A stretch of DNA of 43,310 nt from IMG/VR virus record IMGVR_UViG_3300045120_000521, positions 1 to 43,310 of that record. One strand, given 5' to 3'. Both the position numbers and the translations under genes were made by a program. Positions 14,428 to 21,356 of this stretch are shown here, one piece after another. Within the stretch, counting starts at the first letter, position 1. Every line of letters starts with the position of its first letter. Under the pieces are notes generated by a model. The model was given only the letters and a program-made list of their open reading frames with translations. It had not been told where the DNA came from and made no database searches. The DNA comes from a virus.

Positions 14428-16776
14428 CTAGGGGCCCGGTGGCGGTGCGCCGATACCGAGCTGTTGATCCGCACCGGGCTGCGGACCGCCGGGCTGCATG
14501 CCGGGCGGTGGTTGCTGTTGGGCAGCGGCCTGCTGCTGTTGCGCGGCGGCGGCTGCCGCCTGCATCTGGGCCAGCGCCGTCGCATCCTTGTCGGTCTGCG
14601 AGACGAAGCCGGACTCCGCCAAGATGTAATCCGCGACCTGCGCGGCGGCCGGCACCGATATCGCCACCTGCGCGGCGTCCAGCGCCTTCTGTTGCGCATC
14701 GACGTTGTGGCCGGGGATCTTGGCCATGGTCTCCTGCGCCAAGGCTGTAGCTTGATCCGCCTTGGCCATCGCTGCCTTGGCGTCGCCGATCGCCTTCTCC
14801 AGCTGCGCCCGCAGCAGCGCCTGCTGCATTGCCTGCTGCTGCGCCATCTGCTGCATGCGCTGCTGCTCCTCCGGCGTCGGCGTCTCGCTGTTCGGGTCGA
14901 ACTGGCCGGTGACCGAGCGGATGCGCTTGACGATCTCCTCGCGGTTGGGGAGGTCCATGTTCTCGACGGCGAGGTCGAGCAGCAGGATGGCGACTTCCGG
15001 CGGCAGCCGGCTCATCGCCTCCATCAGCTCGTCGGCGGCGGCCTGCCTAATGGTGGCGTGCCACGCCGCCTCGCTGATGACGAAGTCGGCCTTGTTGCGG
15101 GTGATGTCGTTGTCGGGCAGGCCGTCGTTGACGGTGACGTAGTCCGACTTGCCGCGCTGGTTGGTGATGCGGAACTGCTTCTCCTGATCCATGAACTGCT
15201 CGACGTTGGCGAGCAGTTTCTCGCCGTGCACCTGGCAGGCGAACAGGAGGTTGTCGAACAGCTTGGCGGTGGCCAGCGAGCCCTGGTCCTGCCGGCGCTG
15301 GATGGCGACGCCACTGGTCGCGTTGGTCTTGCGGCCGAGCAGCTCGTCGGTGACGCCACTGGCCTGCTGGATCATGTTGATGTCGCGGCTCATCAGCTCG
15401 AGGTGCCATTGAGCTAAGTCACGGTCCGCGTTGATGTCGATTTCCTTGCCCGGCATCTTGCGAATGATCGCATCCGGCCGGCTGACCTCCTCCTGGAACT
15501 CCTCGAAGCTCATGTCGTCGGGCAGCGCGTCGTAGTCCATGATGATCTTGGAGGTCGACAGGATGTGCAGCGCCTTCGACGCACGCTTGTTGACGTCGAC
15601 CTGGATGTCCTTGAGCCGGCGGATGACGCCGTAGGGCGCGCCGTCGCGGCCGCGGCGGTAGGCGAAGATCGGGGTCAGCGGAAAGCGGTTGTGCCGGTAG
15701 GGGCTCTCCGACCACCACAGCATGCCCGCCTCGGTGAACAGCCCGATGTGGACGCGCATGATGGTCTTCTCGACCAGCTGGGCGTCGCCGTTCTTGAGGT
15801 CGAGCTTGTGGCCGCCGGAGAAGGCGTCGAACATCTCGCCGTCGAAGGTGCCGCCCTTCATCTTGCCGGCGGTCACCGGCCGCTTGTACCAGCCCTCGAT
15901 GATGCGGACGCGCTGGCGCTGGAAGCCTTCGATGGCGCGCGACCCGGTGGTCGAGCCGTAGGCCTGCTCGAGCGCCATCTCCTGGCTGTCCATCGGCGCG
16001 TCGCCGTAGAGGTCGCGCTGGATGAAGTCGTCGCCGCGCTCGGCCGACGAGCGGAGCACGTCCTGACGCTTGGGGAACATGGCGATGGCGACGTCGAGGT
16101 CGACCCACTTCGAGCGGAAGATGTAGCGCCCGTCATTGACGTCGAGCTCGGTCGCCGCGGTGTCGTGCAGCACGTTGCGCCAGCTCTCGTAGCGGCTGTA
16201 GAGCGGCTCGTCCTCGCTGTCGCCGTCCAAACCATCTTCGATCCAGCCGATGCCGACCTTGACGGCGTCCTCGAAGGCCCGGGAGATGTGGAATGGTTCG
16301 CGGTTGACGTCCGAGAGGTACTTGAGCAGCGCCGTCTTCTTCTCGGCCTGCTTGGCCTGCTCCTTCTTGCGCGGCAGCACCTTGAAGTCGGTGCGGGCGC
16401 GTTTCTCGGAGCCTGAGATCCAGTCGATCGAGGTCGAGATGACGTTATAAACGAGAGGAACTTGCCCGCGATCGCGGAGCTGCTGGGCGTCGTCGGGATT
16501 CCACTGGATGTTGTCGTAGAAATCCTCGTCCTCGGCCATCTCGGCGCGGTTGTCGCCCTGTCTATCAAGTTCATCCGCGTAGCAGGCGAGCATCTGGTGA
16601 TGCAGGTCCTGCATGTCGGGGCTGTCGAGGTTGGTGGTCTTTGACGAGCCGCGGTCCGGCGTCTTCATCGAGGTGGTCGGCGGCAGGTGCGCCGGCATCG
16701 GGTCGCCGTAGGTCGACTTGTCCTTGACGCGGCGGACCGAACCGTCGTCGGCGCCGAGATCGAACATGTCAGCCAT
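14428..16776 (-). CDS. Portal protein (P22-type)
   Basis: A 782-aa portal, the length of P22-type portals (gp1). The N-terminal ~200 residues contain ADELDRQGDNRAEMAEDEDF, YDNIQWNPDD, GQVPLVYNVISTSIDWISGS and EKRARTDFKVLPRKK, all typical of this family, followed by FEDAVKVGIGWIE. Middle landmarks are PLTPIFAYRRGRDGAPYGVI, RRLKDIQVDVNKRASKALHI and the ASGVTDELLGRKTNATSGVA hinge, then AIQRRQDQG. The C-terminus (~620-782) is a long Gln/Ala-rich helical barrel and a Pro/Gly tail. It forms the dodecameric DNA channel at one capsid vertex. The ATG overlaps the preceding stop (TAATG). Confidence 0.9.
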   Translation of the reverse strand: MADMFDLGADDGSVRRVKDKSTYGDPMPAHLPPTTSMKTPDRGSSKTTNLDSPDMQDLHHQMLACYADELDRQGDNRAEMAEDEDFYDNIQWNPDDAQQLRDRGQVPLVYNVISTSIDWISGSEKRARTDFKVLPRKKEQAKQAEKKTALLKYLSDVNREPFHISRAFEDAVKVGIGWIEDGLDGDSEDEPLYSRYESWRNVLHDTAATELDVNDGRYIFRSKWVDLDVAIAMFPKRQDVLRSSAERGDDFIQRDLYGDAPMDSQEMALEQAYGSTTGSRAIEGFQRQRVRIIEGWYKRPVTAGKMKGGTFDGEMFDAFSGGHKLDLKNGDAQLVEKTIMRVHIGLFTEAGMLWWSESPYRHNRFPLTPIFAYRRGRDGAPYGVIRRLKDIQVDVNKRASKALHILSTSKIIMDYDALPDDMSFEEFQEEVSRPDAIIRKMPGKEIDINADRDLAQWHLELMSRDINMIQQASGVTDELLGRKTNATSGVAIQRRQDQGSLATAKLFDNLLFACQVHGEKLLANVEQFMDQEKQFRITNQRGKSDYVTVNDGLPDNDITRNKADFVISEAAWHATIRQAAADELMEAMSRLPPEVAILLLDLAVENMDLPNREEIVKRIRSVTGQFDPNSETPTPEEQQRMQQMAQQQAMQQALLRAQLEKAIGDAKAAMAKADQATALAQETMAKIPGHNVDAQQKALDAAQVAISVPAAAQVADYILAESGFVSQTDKDATALAQMQAAAAAAQQQQAAAQQQPPPGMQPGGPQPGADQQLGIGAPPPGP

Positions 16777-17180
16777 TACAGCTCCACCTCGGTTCGCCCG
16801 TTGAGTTCGTCGTTAAGGGTCAGCTCGGCCACCGGCTCGGCGTGCTCTTCGGCGTCACGCGGCCGCGGCGGTATCGACAGCAGCTCGCGCATGCGGCTGT
16901 TGACCAGCGTGATCAGCTTGCGGATGTTCTCTTCGGTGACCTCGACGCCGAGGAAGCCGAGCATACGGATGGCGTGCGGCTCGGGCGCGCCGATGACGTC
17001 CGACCACTTCCAGGCGTCATCGACCGAGATGATGGCGGGGCGCAAAGGCCCGCGATTGAGCACGATCGCCATGCACGGTCGCCAGCGATCGTCGATGCGT
17101 GCCCATGTACCAATAGCCGTGAGGCCGAAGCGGCTGGTTTCCCACAACCGTTTCGACAGGTCGAGAACGTGGTCTTCCAA
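16776..17180 (-). CDS. Conserved hypothetical protein upstream of portal
   Basis: A 134-aa frame beginning at TTG 17180; no ATG/GTG near that end has a better ribosome-binding site, so the start is uncertain (AGGACCAGG lies upstream). Visible segments are WARIDDRWRPCMAIVLNRGP, RMLGFLGVEVTEENIRKLIT and an acidic tail. It overlaps the portal start by TAATG, so it is translated with it. No family recognised; small genes in this slot in related phages lack a known role. Confidence 0.6.
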   Translation of the reverse strand: MEDHVLDLSKRLWETSRFGLTAIGTWARIDDRWRPCMAIVLNRGPLRPAIISVDDAWKWSDVIGAPEPHAIRMLGFLGVEVTEENIRKLITLVNSRMRELLSIPPRPRDAEEHAEPVAELTLNDELNGRTEVEL

Positions 17181-17235
17181 GCGCCTGGTCCTGTCGTACC
17201 GGGCAAGGGCGGCGCGCCTGTCAAGTCTATTTCGG

Positions 17236-17532
17236 CTATTTGTCCGTGTCTGTAAACTCCTCGGGCGGGCGCGACAGGAACAACGGCGTCATCTCGCCGG
17301 CCCAGGCGCCGAGCGTGTTGAAGTCGAAAAACTCGACCGCCTCCGCGTAGGTCATGCCGTCGCGCTGCATCAGGATTTCGATGCACTTGTCGGTGTCGTA
17401 GACGGCAAGCGATGGTTGGCTACAGCGTTCGGCCATGCCGATGAAGGCGTCCTCGTAGCCGTCCGCCAGCAGCGCCTCCGCGTTGAACTCCGCGGCCCAT
17501 TCGCGCAGCGCCGTGACGGTGTTCTCATCCAT
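17236..17532 (-). CDS. Conserved phage protein, unknown function
   Basis: A 98-aa acidic protein. The core PSLAVYDTDKCIEILMQRDG then MTYAEAVEFFDFNTLGAWAG and ENTP-like ending (EMTPLFLSRPPEE) is a pattern I recognise from many phage hypothetical proteins ('VAVYD..KCI..LM.RDGM.YEEAVEFFE.N..GA.VGE.TP.F'). Function unknown. Its ATG at 17532 has only a weak ribosome-binding site, and translation may be coupled to the gene ending at 17542. Confidence 0.75.
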   Translation of the reverse strand: MDENTVTALREWAAEFNAEALLADGYEDAFIGMAERCSQPSLAVYDTDKCIEILMQRDGMTYAEAVEFFDFNTLGAWAGEMTPLFLSRPPEEFTDTDK

Positions 17533-17541
17533 TGCAGTCGC

Positions 17542-17775
17542 TCATCGCCGGCCGACCACGTGGAACTCAGCGCAGCCGTCGACGATCTTGGGCACGATCT
17601 TGAAAGCGGTGGTGGTCGCAGGATCGAAGTGATCGGCTACACACGAGCAGACGTCATCCGATTCAAGGCCGGCGGCCGCCCGGCGCAGTACGCCGGCAAC
17701 CAGCCTTCGCAGCGCGTCGTCACGATGCTGGCGGAACAGCGTCACCATCTCGAACCTGAGCTCGTCGCCGGTCAC
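17542..17775 (-). CDS. Small hypothetical protein with RBS inside a hairpin
   Basis: A 77-aa ORF from GTG 17775 (helical N-terminus ELRFEMVTLFRQHRDDALRR, two cysteines in DDVCSC). Its GGAGG lies 9 nt upstream but within the right arm of the perfect 14-bp inverted repeat 17778-17812, so translation should depend on unfolding by ribosomes finishing the previous gene, whose stop overlaps the start. No family recognised. Confidence 0.5.
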   Translation of the reverse strand: MTGDELRFEMVTLFRQHRDDALRRLVAGVLRRAAAGLESDDVCSCVADHFDPATTTAFKIVPKIVDGCAEFHVVGRR

Positions 17776-18050
17776 AGCCGAAAACCTCCGCGGCCGCTGC
17801 GGAGGTTTTCGGAGCCGCCACGGCGTAAGTCATTGATTTCTCGAGGCCGAAAATCTCCGCAGCAATTATCGGCCTGATCGGCCTGAAGTGCGGAGGTTTT
17901 CGGGTAGCCGCACTCTTGCAGCGCCTGAACGATGGCGCGGTTGATCACCATCTGGACGTGGGAGAGCCGCTGGTTGACGCTGTTATGGTGCTGGGCGAAC
18001 AGGTCCTCGACCTGCCTGGCCGCGTCGAGCGCGATTTTTGCGGCGTTCAT
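17772..18050 (-). CDS. Small helical protein with repeat-derived C-terminus
   Basis: A 92-aa protein from ATG 18050 (ATGA with the previous stop). The first ~50 residues are helical (IALDAARQVEDLFAQHHNSV, NQRLSHVQMVINRAIVQALQ). The last ~42 residues are encoded by the 126-bp inverted-repeat element at 17778-17903 and give an unusual Arg/Gly/Ser-rich sequence (RGGSENLRSGRGGFRL). The original reading frame was probably extended or interrupted by that element. No family recognised. Confidence 0.55.
   Translation of the reverse strand: MNAAKIALDAARQVEDLFAQHHNSVNQRLSHVQMVINRAIVQALQECGYPKTSALQADQADNCCGDFRPREINDLRRGGSENLRSGRGGFRL
17778..17903. repeat. 126-bp element with four copies of a 14-bp inverted repeat (MITE-like)
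   Basis: CCGAAAACCTCCGC at 17778-17791, its exact reverse complement at 17799-17812, a one-mismatch copy (CCGAAAATCTCCGC) at 17847-17860, and an exact reverse complement at 17890-17903. Copies 1/2 make a perfect 14-bp hairpin with a 7-nt loop; copies 1 and 4 act as terminal inverted repeats of the whole block. It lies inside the 3' half of a small gene. Such nested repeats look like a small mobile or REP-type element. Confidence 0.7.
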
Positions 18051-18307
18051 GGCCGCTCCCCCAGCTTCGGCAGGGTGATGCGCGATTTCAGCTCGGCGCG
18101 GCTGGGCTGGAAGCCGCCTCCGCGATTGTTGGCCGGCAGGCAGGGGAACCGCGCGGTGGGCTTTCTGCCGCAGCCCGGCAGGCCAAGCGCCTGGCGCTCG
18201 ACTAGGCTGGCGGCGGTGTGCTGCTTCGTCTGCCTGTCTTTCTCCTGCATGCGGGCGTTGCGCCAGTACAGCTTGGCAACCCGCTCGGGCCACTGTCTCG
18301 ATGTCAT
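18047..18307 (-). CDS. Small basic protein downstream of large terminase
   Basis: An 86-aa, Lys/Arg-rich protein (WPERVAKLYWRNARMQEKDR). Its ATG overlaps the terminase stop (ATGA) and its stop overlaps the next start (ATGA), which makes a real, translationally coupled gene likely. It has CGRKPTARFPCLPANNRGGG in the second half. No family recognised; a DNA-packaging accessory role is only suggested by position and charge. Confidence 0.6.
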   Translation of the reverse strand: MTSRQWPERVAKLYWRNARMQEKDRQTKQHTAASLVERQALGLPGCGRKPTARFPCLPANNRGGGFQPSRAELKSRITLPKLGERP

Positions 18308-19863
18308 GCGGCTAACCCCGACTTGTTCTTGCGCGGCGTCCAGCGGCTGGCGCCTGTTCCGAACCGAAGATGGCGGATCTGGGCGTGCTGGCGCAGGGCA
18401 TCGGCAGCGTGCTGGTGGCCGTTCTTGGCGATGACCGGCATCCAGGTGCCCATCTTGTCGTTCCAGGTCTTGGAAAACCCTTCGAGATGGCGCAGGCCCT
18501 GCTCGCAGTTCTCGGCGTCGATGTAATAGGTTCCGAAGGCTTCCCTGAGCTGGTCGACGGCATCCGGCACGTGCGGCGTGCGCTGCACCGTTTCGAGGTT
18601 GCGCATGCCGAGGTCGCGCAGCAGGTCGACGTAGGTCTTCAAATGCTCGGCGCCGGGGCGGCGGTGGTTGGCGTCGTGCGGCAGGTAATGCCAGCCGTAG
18701 ACATAGCCGCGCTCGTTGAGCTGGCGGACGTAGTAGGACGGCGGCTCCGAGGTGCCCTCGATGTAATCGATGAAGTGCTGGGCGGGGCCGAAATCCTGGT
18801 GCAGCCAGATGGCGGTATCATCGTTGAGACCCAGGTCCCAGAAGGTGTTGACCGGGCGGCCGGGGTCGTAGGGCACGCGGGTGATGCGGCGCTCGACACG
18901 CGCCTTGGCCAGCTGCTGCGACAGCCAGAGGCCATCGGTCGACACCGTGAACGCCTCTTCCAGCGTCGACGGATACTGGGAAAACATCTTGAGCTGGTCG
19001 TCGCCGAACAGATTGCGGCGGGTCAGCACGTACCAGGCGCGCTTCCTCTCGGAGATGTCGCGGCGGATCTCGCCCTCGAGCCGGTAGAAATAGGCGAGGT
19101 CGTTCTGGCTGATCATCACCGAGGACGGATCGGCCTCATATTCCGGGGCGTCCCACCACGAGGCGAAATGCAGCTTCCACTCGAGCGGGCCCGGCGTATG
19201 GCCGGCTTCCTCGAGCTGACGCGCGTTGCGAACCATGTCGGCGAAGATGCCGTAGGGCGTCTCCATGGTCGATTCGATGCAGGTGACGCCGTACTGGTCG
19301 ACGGAAGGCAGCGAGCCGGTCTGGATTTCCGTCGCCCGGTCCGGGTAGCGCTGGCAGATCTTGCCGTATTCTGAGACGTGCAGATATTGCAGGGTTGAAC
19401 CACGCGTCGAGGTGGCGACAACCAGGGTCGAGCCGGTGTTGAAGGCGAGCTCGGTCTTGGTCAGGTACTTCAGGCCGACCATCTCCTTGACGACGTTGGG
19501 CAAATGGTCCCAGGCGAAGCGCACCTTCTGCTCGAAGATCACCCGTGCCGTGTCCTCGTCCTGGGCGATGATTGCCGCGGAGGTATTTTCCTGGAACAGG
19601 CAGGCGTCGAACATCAAGAGCTGGATGACGGTGGAGAAGCCGCGCTGGCGCGCCTTGGGAATGAGGTTGCGGTAGTGCAAAGCGCGCATGAAGCGGCGCT
19701 GTTCAGGCCACGGCCTGAAGGTGACGATGGCGCCGGATTTGTTGGTGATCTTGTAGAGGTTGGACAGCCGCCACTCGACGTCGGAAATGGCTTTCTGCTG
19801 TTCGCCCGGCGTCAGCTTGTCAAACGGTTTGAGCCAGTAAGACGGACGCGGCTCGGCGTTCAC
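18304..19863 (-). CDS. terL: Terminase large subunit
   Basis: A 519-aa ATPase/nuclease that packages DNA through the portal. GTG 19863 is chosen because it overlaps the previous stop (GTGA); the open frame continues to 20202 but that part is another gene's shadow. ATPase domain: FRPWPEQRRFMRAL, a non-classical Walker A KARQRGFST (70-78, the RQxGxST form common in large terminases), and Walker B YLHVSE (160-165) with catalytic Glu165. Nuclease domain: VNTFWDLGLNDDTAIW near 345, with the first Asp pair, YGWHYLPHDANHR, and a late Asp in HAADALR. AEEAFTVS-like 'TLEEAFTVSTDGLW' marks the linker, as in gp17-like enzymes. Confidence 0.93.
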   Translation of the reverse strand: MNAEPRPSYWLKPFDKLTPGEQQKAISDVEWRLSNLYKITNKSGAIVTFRPWPEQRRFMRALHYRNLIPKARQRGFSTVIQLLMFDACLFQENTSAAIIAQDEDTARVIFEQKVRFAWDHLPNVVKEMVGLKYLTKTELAFNTGSTLVVATSTRGSTLQYLHVSEYGKICQRYPDRATEIQTGSLPSVDQYGVTCIESTMETPYGIFADMVRNARQLEEAGHTPGPLEWKLHFASWWDAPEYEADPSSVMISQNDLAYFYRLEGEIRRDISERKRAWYVLTRRNLFGDDQLKMFSQYPSTLEEAFTVSTDGLWLSQQLAKARVERRITRVPYDPGRPVNTFWDLGLNDDTAIWLHQDFGPAQHFIDYIEGTSEPPSYYVRQLNERGYVYGWHYLPHDANHRRPGAEHLKTYVDLLRDLGMRNLETVQRTPHVPDAVDQLREAFGTYYIDAENCEQGLRHLEGFSKTWNDKMGTWMPVIAKNGHQHAADALRQHAQIRHLRFGTGASRWTPRKNKSGLAA

Positions 19864-20054
19864 AGCTGCCGCTCCGCGTGCTCGATGAACATCGCGACCT
19901 CGCGCTCGTCGACCTCGCCGTGGCGGCAGAACAAGACGCCAATGGGGCCGCGGCCGGGCCAGGTCAGCAGCAGCTCCTCGCCGTTCCAGCTGGTCGAGGT
20001 GGTGACGCCGTAGCCGGCGCGGGTGAGCTGCTCCTTGGCCTGGTTCTCGGTCAC
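19860..20054 (-). CDS. Small protein, paralogue of 20556-20762
   Basis: A 64-aa protein from GTG 20054 (GTGA overlap on both sides). It resembles the 68-aa product of 20556-20762: AxxxLxxAG at the N-terminus, W-x-G-[ED]-EL-x-L-x-W-x-G in the middle, G-x-LF-x-R-x-G and an F-x-E/D helix at the end. Two copies within 700 bp indicate a local duplication. Function unknown; its compact alpha/beta pattern has no catalytic motif. Confidence 0.65.
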   Translation of the reverse strand: MTENQAKEQLTRAGYGVTTSTSWNGEELLLTWPGRGPIGVLFCRHGEVDEREVAMFIEHAERQL

Positions 20055-20278
20055 CCCGGGTCCTCCGGGTGGCGATGCCTGAACAGGCAGACCTCCAGCA
20101 TGCGATTGGCCACCAGCTCGTGGTAGCGCCGCACGATCTCCGTTTCGGCTTCCATCCTGGCGGCGTATTCCGGGACGAACAGGCCGCGGCGAAGGCAGAC
20201 AATCTCGGCGTCGAGTTCCTCGTCGTCGCGATGCAGGTCGTAGGTGTCGTCGTGCAGCCGGGTCCAGTACGCGTTCAT
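20051..20278 (-). CDS. Small hypothetical protein
   Basis: About 75 residues, starting at ATG 20278 (TGATG) or the adjacent ATG 20281. Strongly charged helical sequence (DLHRDDEELDAEIVCLRRGL, RMEAETEIVRRYHELVANRM) with a His/Arg-rich end. Overlaps both neighbours by stop/start sharing. No family recognised. Confidence 0.6.
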   Translation of the reverse strand: MNAYWTRLHDDTYDLHRDDEELDAEIVCLRRGLFVPEYAARMEAETEIVRRYHELVANRMLEVCLFRHRHPEDPG

Positions 20279-20559
20279 CATCGCTTGCCGTCGACCTGGC
20301 TTGTCGTTGCAGCCTGCAGCTTGCCGAGTTCGCTGTGCTCACTGGCCTCCCAGCGTTTGCGCTGCTCGGGACCGCCGCCGTCCGGCCAGTCGTCGATGCC
20401 GCGGTGGTCTTTCAGCAGTTCGTGTGCGTCGAACAGCTTGAGCAGCACCTCGAGGCTGGCGCGGGGCAAGGTAACTTCAACCTTACCGGCGTGGCGGCAG
20501 TTGGCGACGTGGGCGCGGATGACCGCGACGTGCGCGGCGTCGACGTCGAGCGGCGTCAT
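20278..20559 (-). CDS. Small hypothetical protein
   Basis: A 93-aa protein (HVAVIRAHVANCRHAGKVEV, TLPRASLEVLLKLFDAHELL) with a charged C-terminus. ATG 20559 overlaps the preceding stop (ATGA). Mixed beta/helix character; no known motif. It lies between the two paralogous small genes, so it may belong to the same functional group. Confidence 0.6.
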   Translation of the reverse strand: MTPLDVDAAHVAVIRAHVANCRHAGKVEVTLPRASLEVLLKLFDAHELLKDHRGIDDWPDGGGPEQRKRWEASEHSELGKLQAATTSQVDGKR

Positions 20560-20762
20560 CGGATCACCCGGTGGCTCACGTTGTCGAGGAACAGCCCGAG
20601 GTCCTGCGAACGGATCATGCCGGCGCGGATGAACAGCGTGCCGACGACGTTGCCGGCCCAGCTGAGGATCAGCTCGTCGCCGGGCCAGCTGACGCCGTGC
20701 TGCAGCTCGGTGGTGAACCCAGCTTCGTGCAAGAGATCGCGGGCGTGCTGCACCGACGTCAA
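20556..20762 (-). CDS. Small protein, paralogue of 19860-20054
   Basis: A 68-aa frame from TTG 20762, which has GAAGG 7-8 nt upstream; GTG 20753 is an alternative start with poorer spacing. Sequence VSWPGDELILSWAGNVVGTL then FIRAG parallels the product of 19860-20054. Function unknown. Confidence 0.6.
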   Translation of the reverse strand: MTSVQHARDLLHEAGFTTELQHGVSWPGDELILSWAGNVVGTLFIRAGMIRSQDLGLFLDNVSHRVIR

Positions 20763-20780
20763 GCCGCAGCCTTCAGTGAG

Positions 20781-21011
20781 TCAGGCGCCGTCGCGCGGCT
20801 TCTTGGTGGCGGCCTTGACCGCCCACATGGCGGCGTCCTCTGCATGGGTCTGCGCCAGTGCCTTCAGGCGCTTGACCTCGCCGTCGGCCTTGTCCTCGAT
20901 CTCGTCGATCAGATCGATCAATTCCGCGGCGGCGGTCTTGAGTTTGTCGACGACGGGCGATTTGGACGGATTGAAATCAATGCCGACGCGGTATTCGCCG
21001 AGGCTTGTCAT
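20781..21011 (-). CDS. Acb2/Tad1-like hairpin protein (candidate anti-CBASS/anti-Thoeris sponge)
   Basis: A 76-aa protein built as a helical hairpin. The pattern EYRVGIDFNPSKSPVVDKLK, TAAAELIDLIDEIED..., LKALAQTHAEDAAMWAVKAA then TKKP matches what I know of the Acb2/Tad1 hairpin family: a short N-terminal loop with FNPS/HPP, a helix with AxxLIDLI, and a second helix with LAxTxxEDAxMWAVKAxTK. Acb2 oligomers bind cyclic di- and trinucleotides and Tad1 binds cyclic-ADPR-type signals, blocking CBASS and Thoeris defence. Only the fold family can be claimed here; ligand and activity are unknown. It is the first gene after the gap downstream of the small terminase, preceded by operator-like dyads. 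Confidence 0.7.
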   Translation of the reverse strand: MTSLGEYRVGIDFNPSKSPVVDKLKTAAAELIDLIDEIEDKADGEVKRLKALAQTHAEDAAMWAVKAATKKPRDGA

Positions 21012-21356
21012 GCTACCACTCCCGTTGTTGTCAGATCGGTTCCTTTAGCACTGGTTACGGGTGTCTCAAAGATGGGAGTCCCATCGGATAGGGGTCCCAT
21101 TTCAGATAGGACTATTCTCCTATCGGGAAAATCGGCTCAAAAATCAGGAGTTTCTGACTCGATGAACATTGGAATCTTGATCGGGGCCCACCGAACGAAG
21201 TGAGGGGGAGCCCCCAGGGGTCCGACTCTTCGCGAGCGATAGCGAGCTCCGCTTGCGCGCGAGCGAAGCGAGCGCGCGCGCCGGCCGCGGCCTGTGGTCG
21301 CCGCTCCTCTGCCCTCATCGTCGATCTAATTACAACCTATGCGTTCATGCATAGGC
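21012..21356. other. 345-bp gap with operator-like dyads and hairpins
   Basis: No convincing gene. Contents from left to right: an interrupted palindrome GATGGGA-G-TCCCATC (21071-21085), a GTCCCAT half-site (21094-21100), an inverted repeat GATAGGA-6 nt-TCCTATC (21105-21124), a GC-rich REP-like stretch of GAGCGAAGCGAGCG type (about 21225-21285), and a 7-bp stem hairpin CCTATGC-6 nt-GCATAGG (21336-21355) next to the small-terminase stop. The dyads lie 60-115 bp upstream of the Acb2-like start. No good sigma70 promoter is visible, though the layout suits a regulated promoter for the terminase/capsid operon. Confidence 0.55.
21336..21355 (-). terminator. Hairpin after small-terminase gene
   Basis: CCTATGC / GCATAGG stem with a 6-nt loop, starting 1 nt beyond the stop codon of the small terminase on the minus strand and followed by TTGTAATT. 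Stem is short and the U-tract poor, so termination would be partial. Confidence 0.35.

Noticed and set aside
13420-15417. Long plus-strand open frame (665 codons) opposite scaffold and portal
   Set aside because: Leu/Arg/Gly-rich antisense shadow of well-supported genes; no ribosome-binding site or domain.
17821-17890. Intrinsic terminator at the 14-bp hairpin
   Set aside because: No U-tract follows on either strand, and the hairpin covers a start region; a mobile-element or translational role fits better.
18304-20202. Longer start for the large terminase (extra ~113 residues)
   Set aside because: The extension is an Arg/Ala-rich shadow of the small genes at 19860-20278; GTG 19863 with GTGA overlap fits terminase length.
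21112-21318. 68-codon minus-strand ORF in the gap before the Acb2-like gene
   Set aside because: It runs through the inverted repeats and a REP-like stretch, has odd composition and no ribosome-binding site; the gap looks regulatory.
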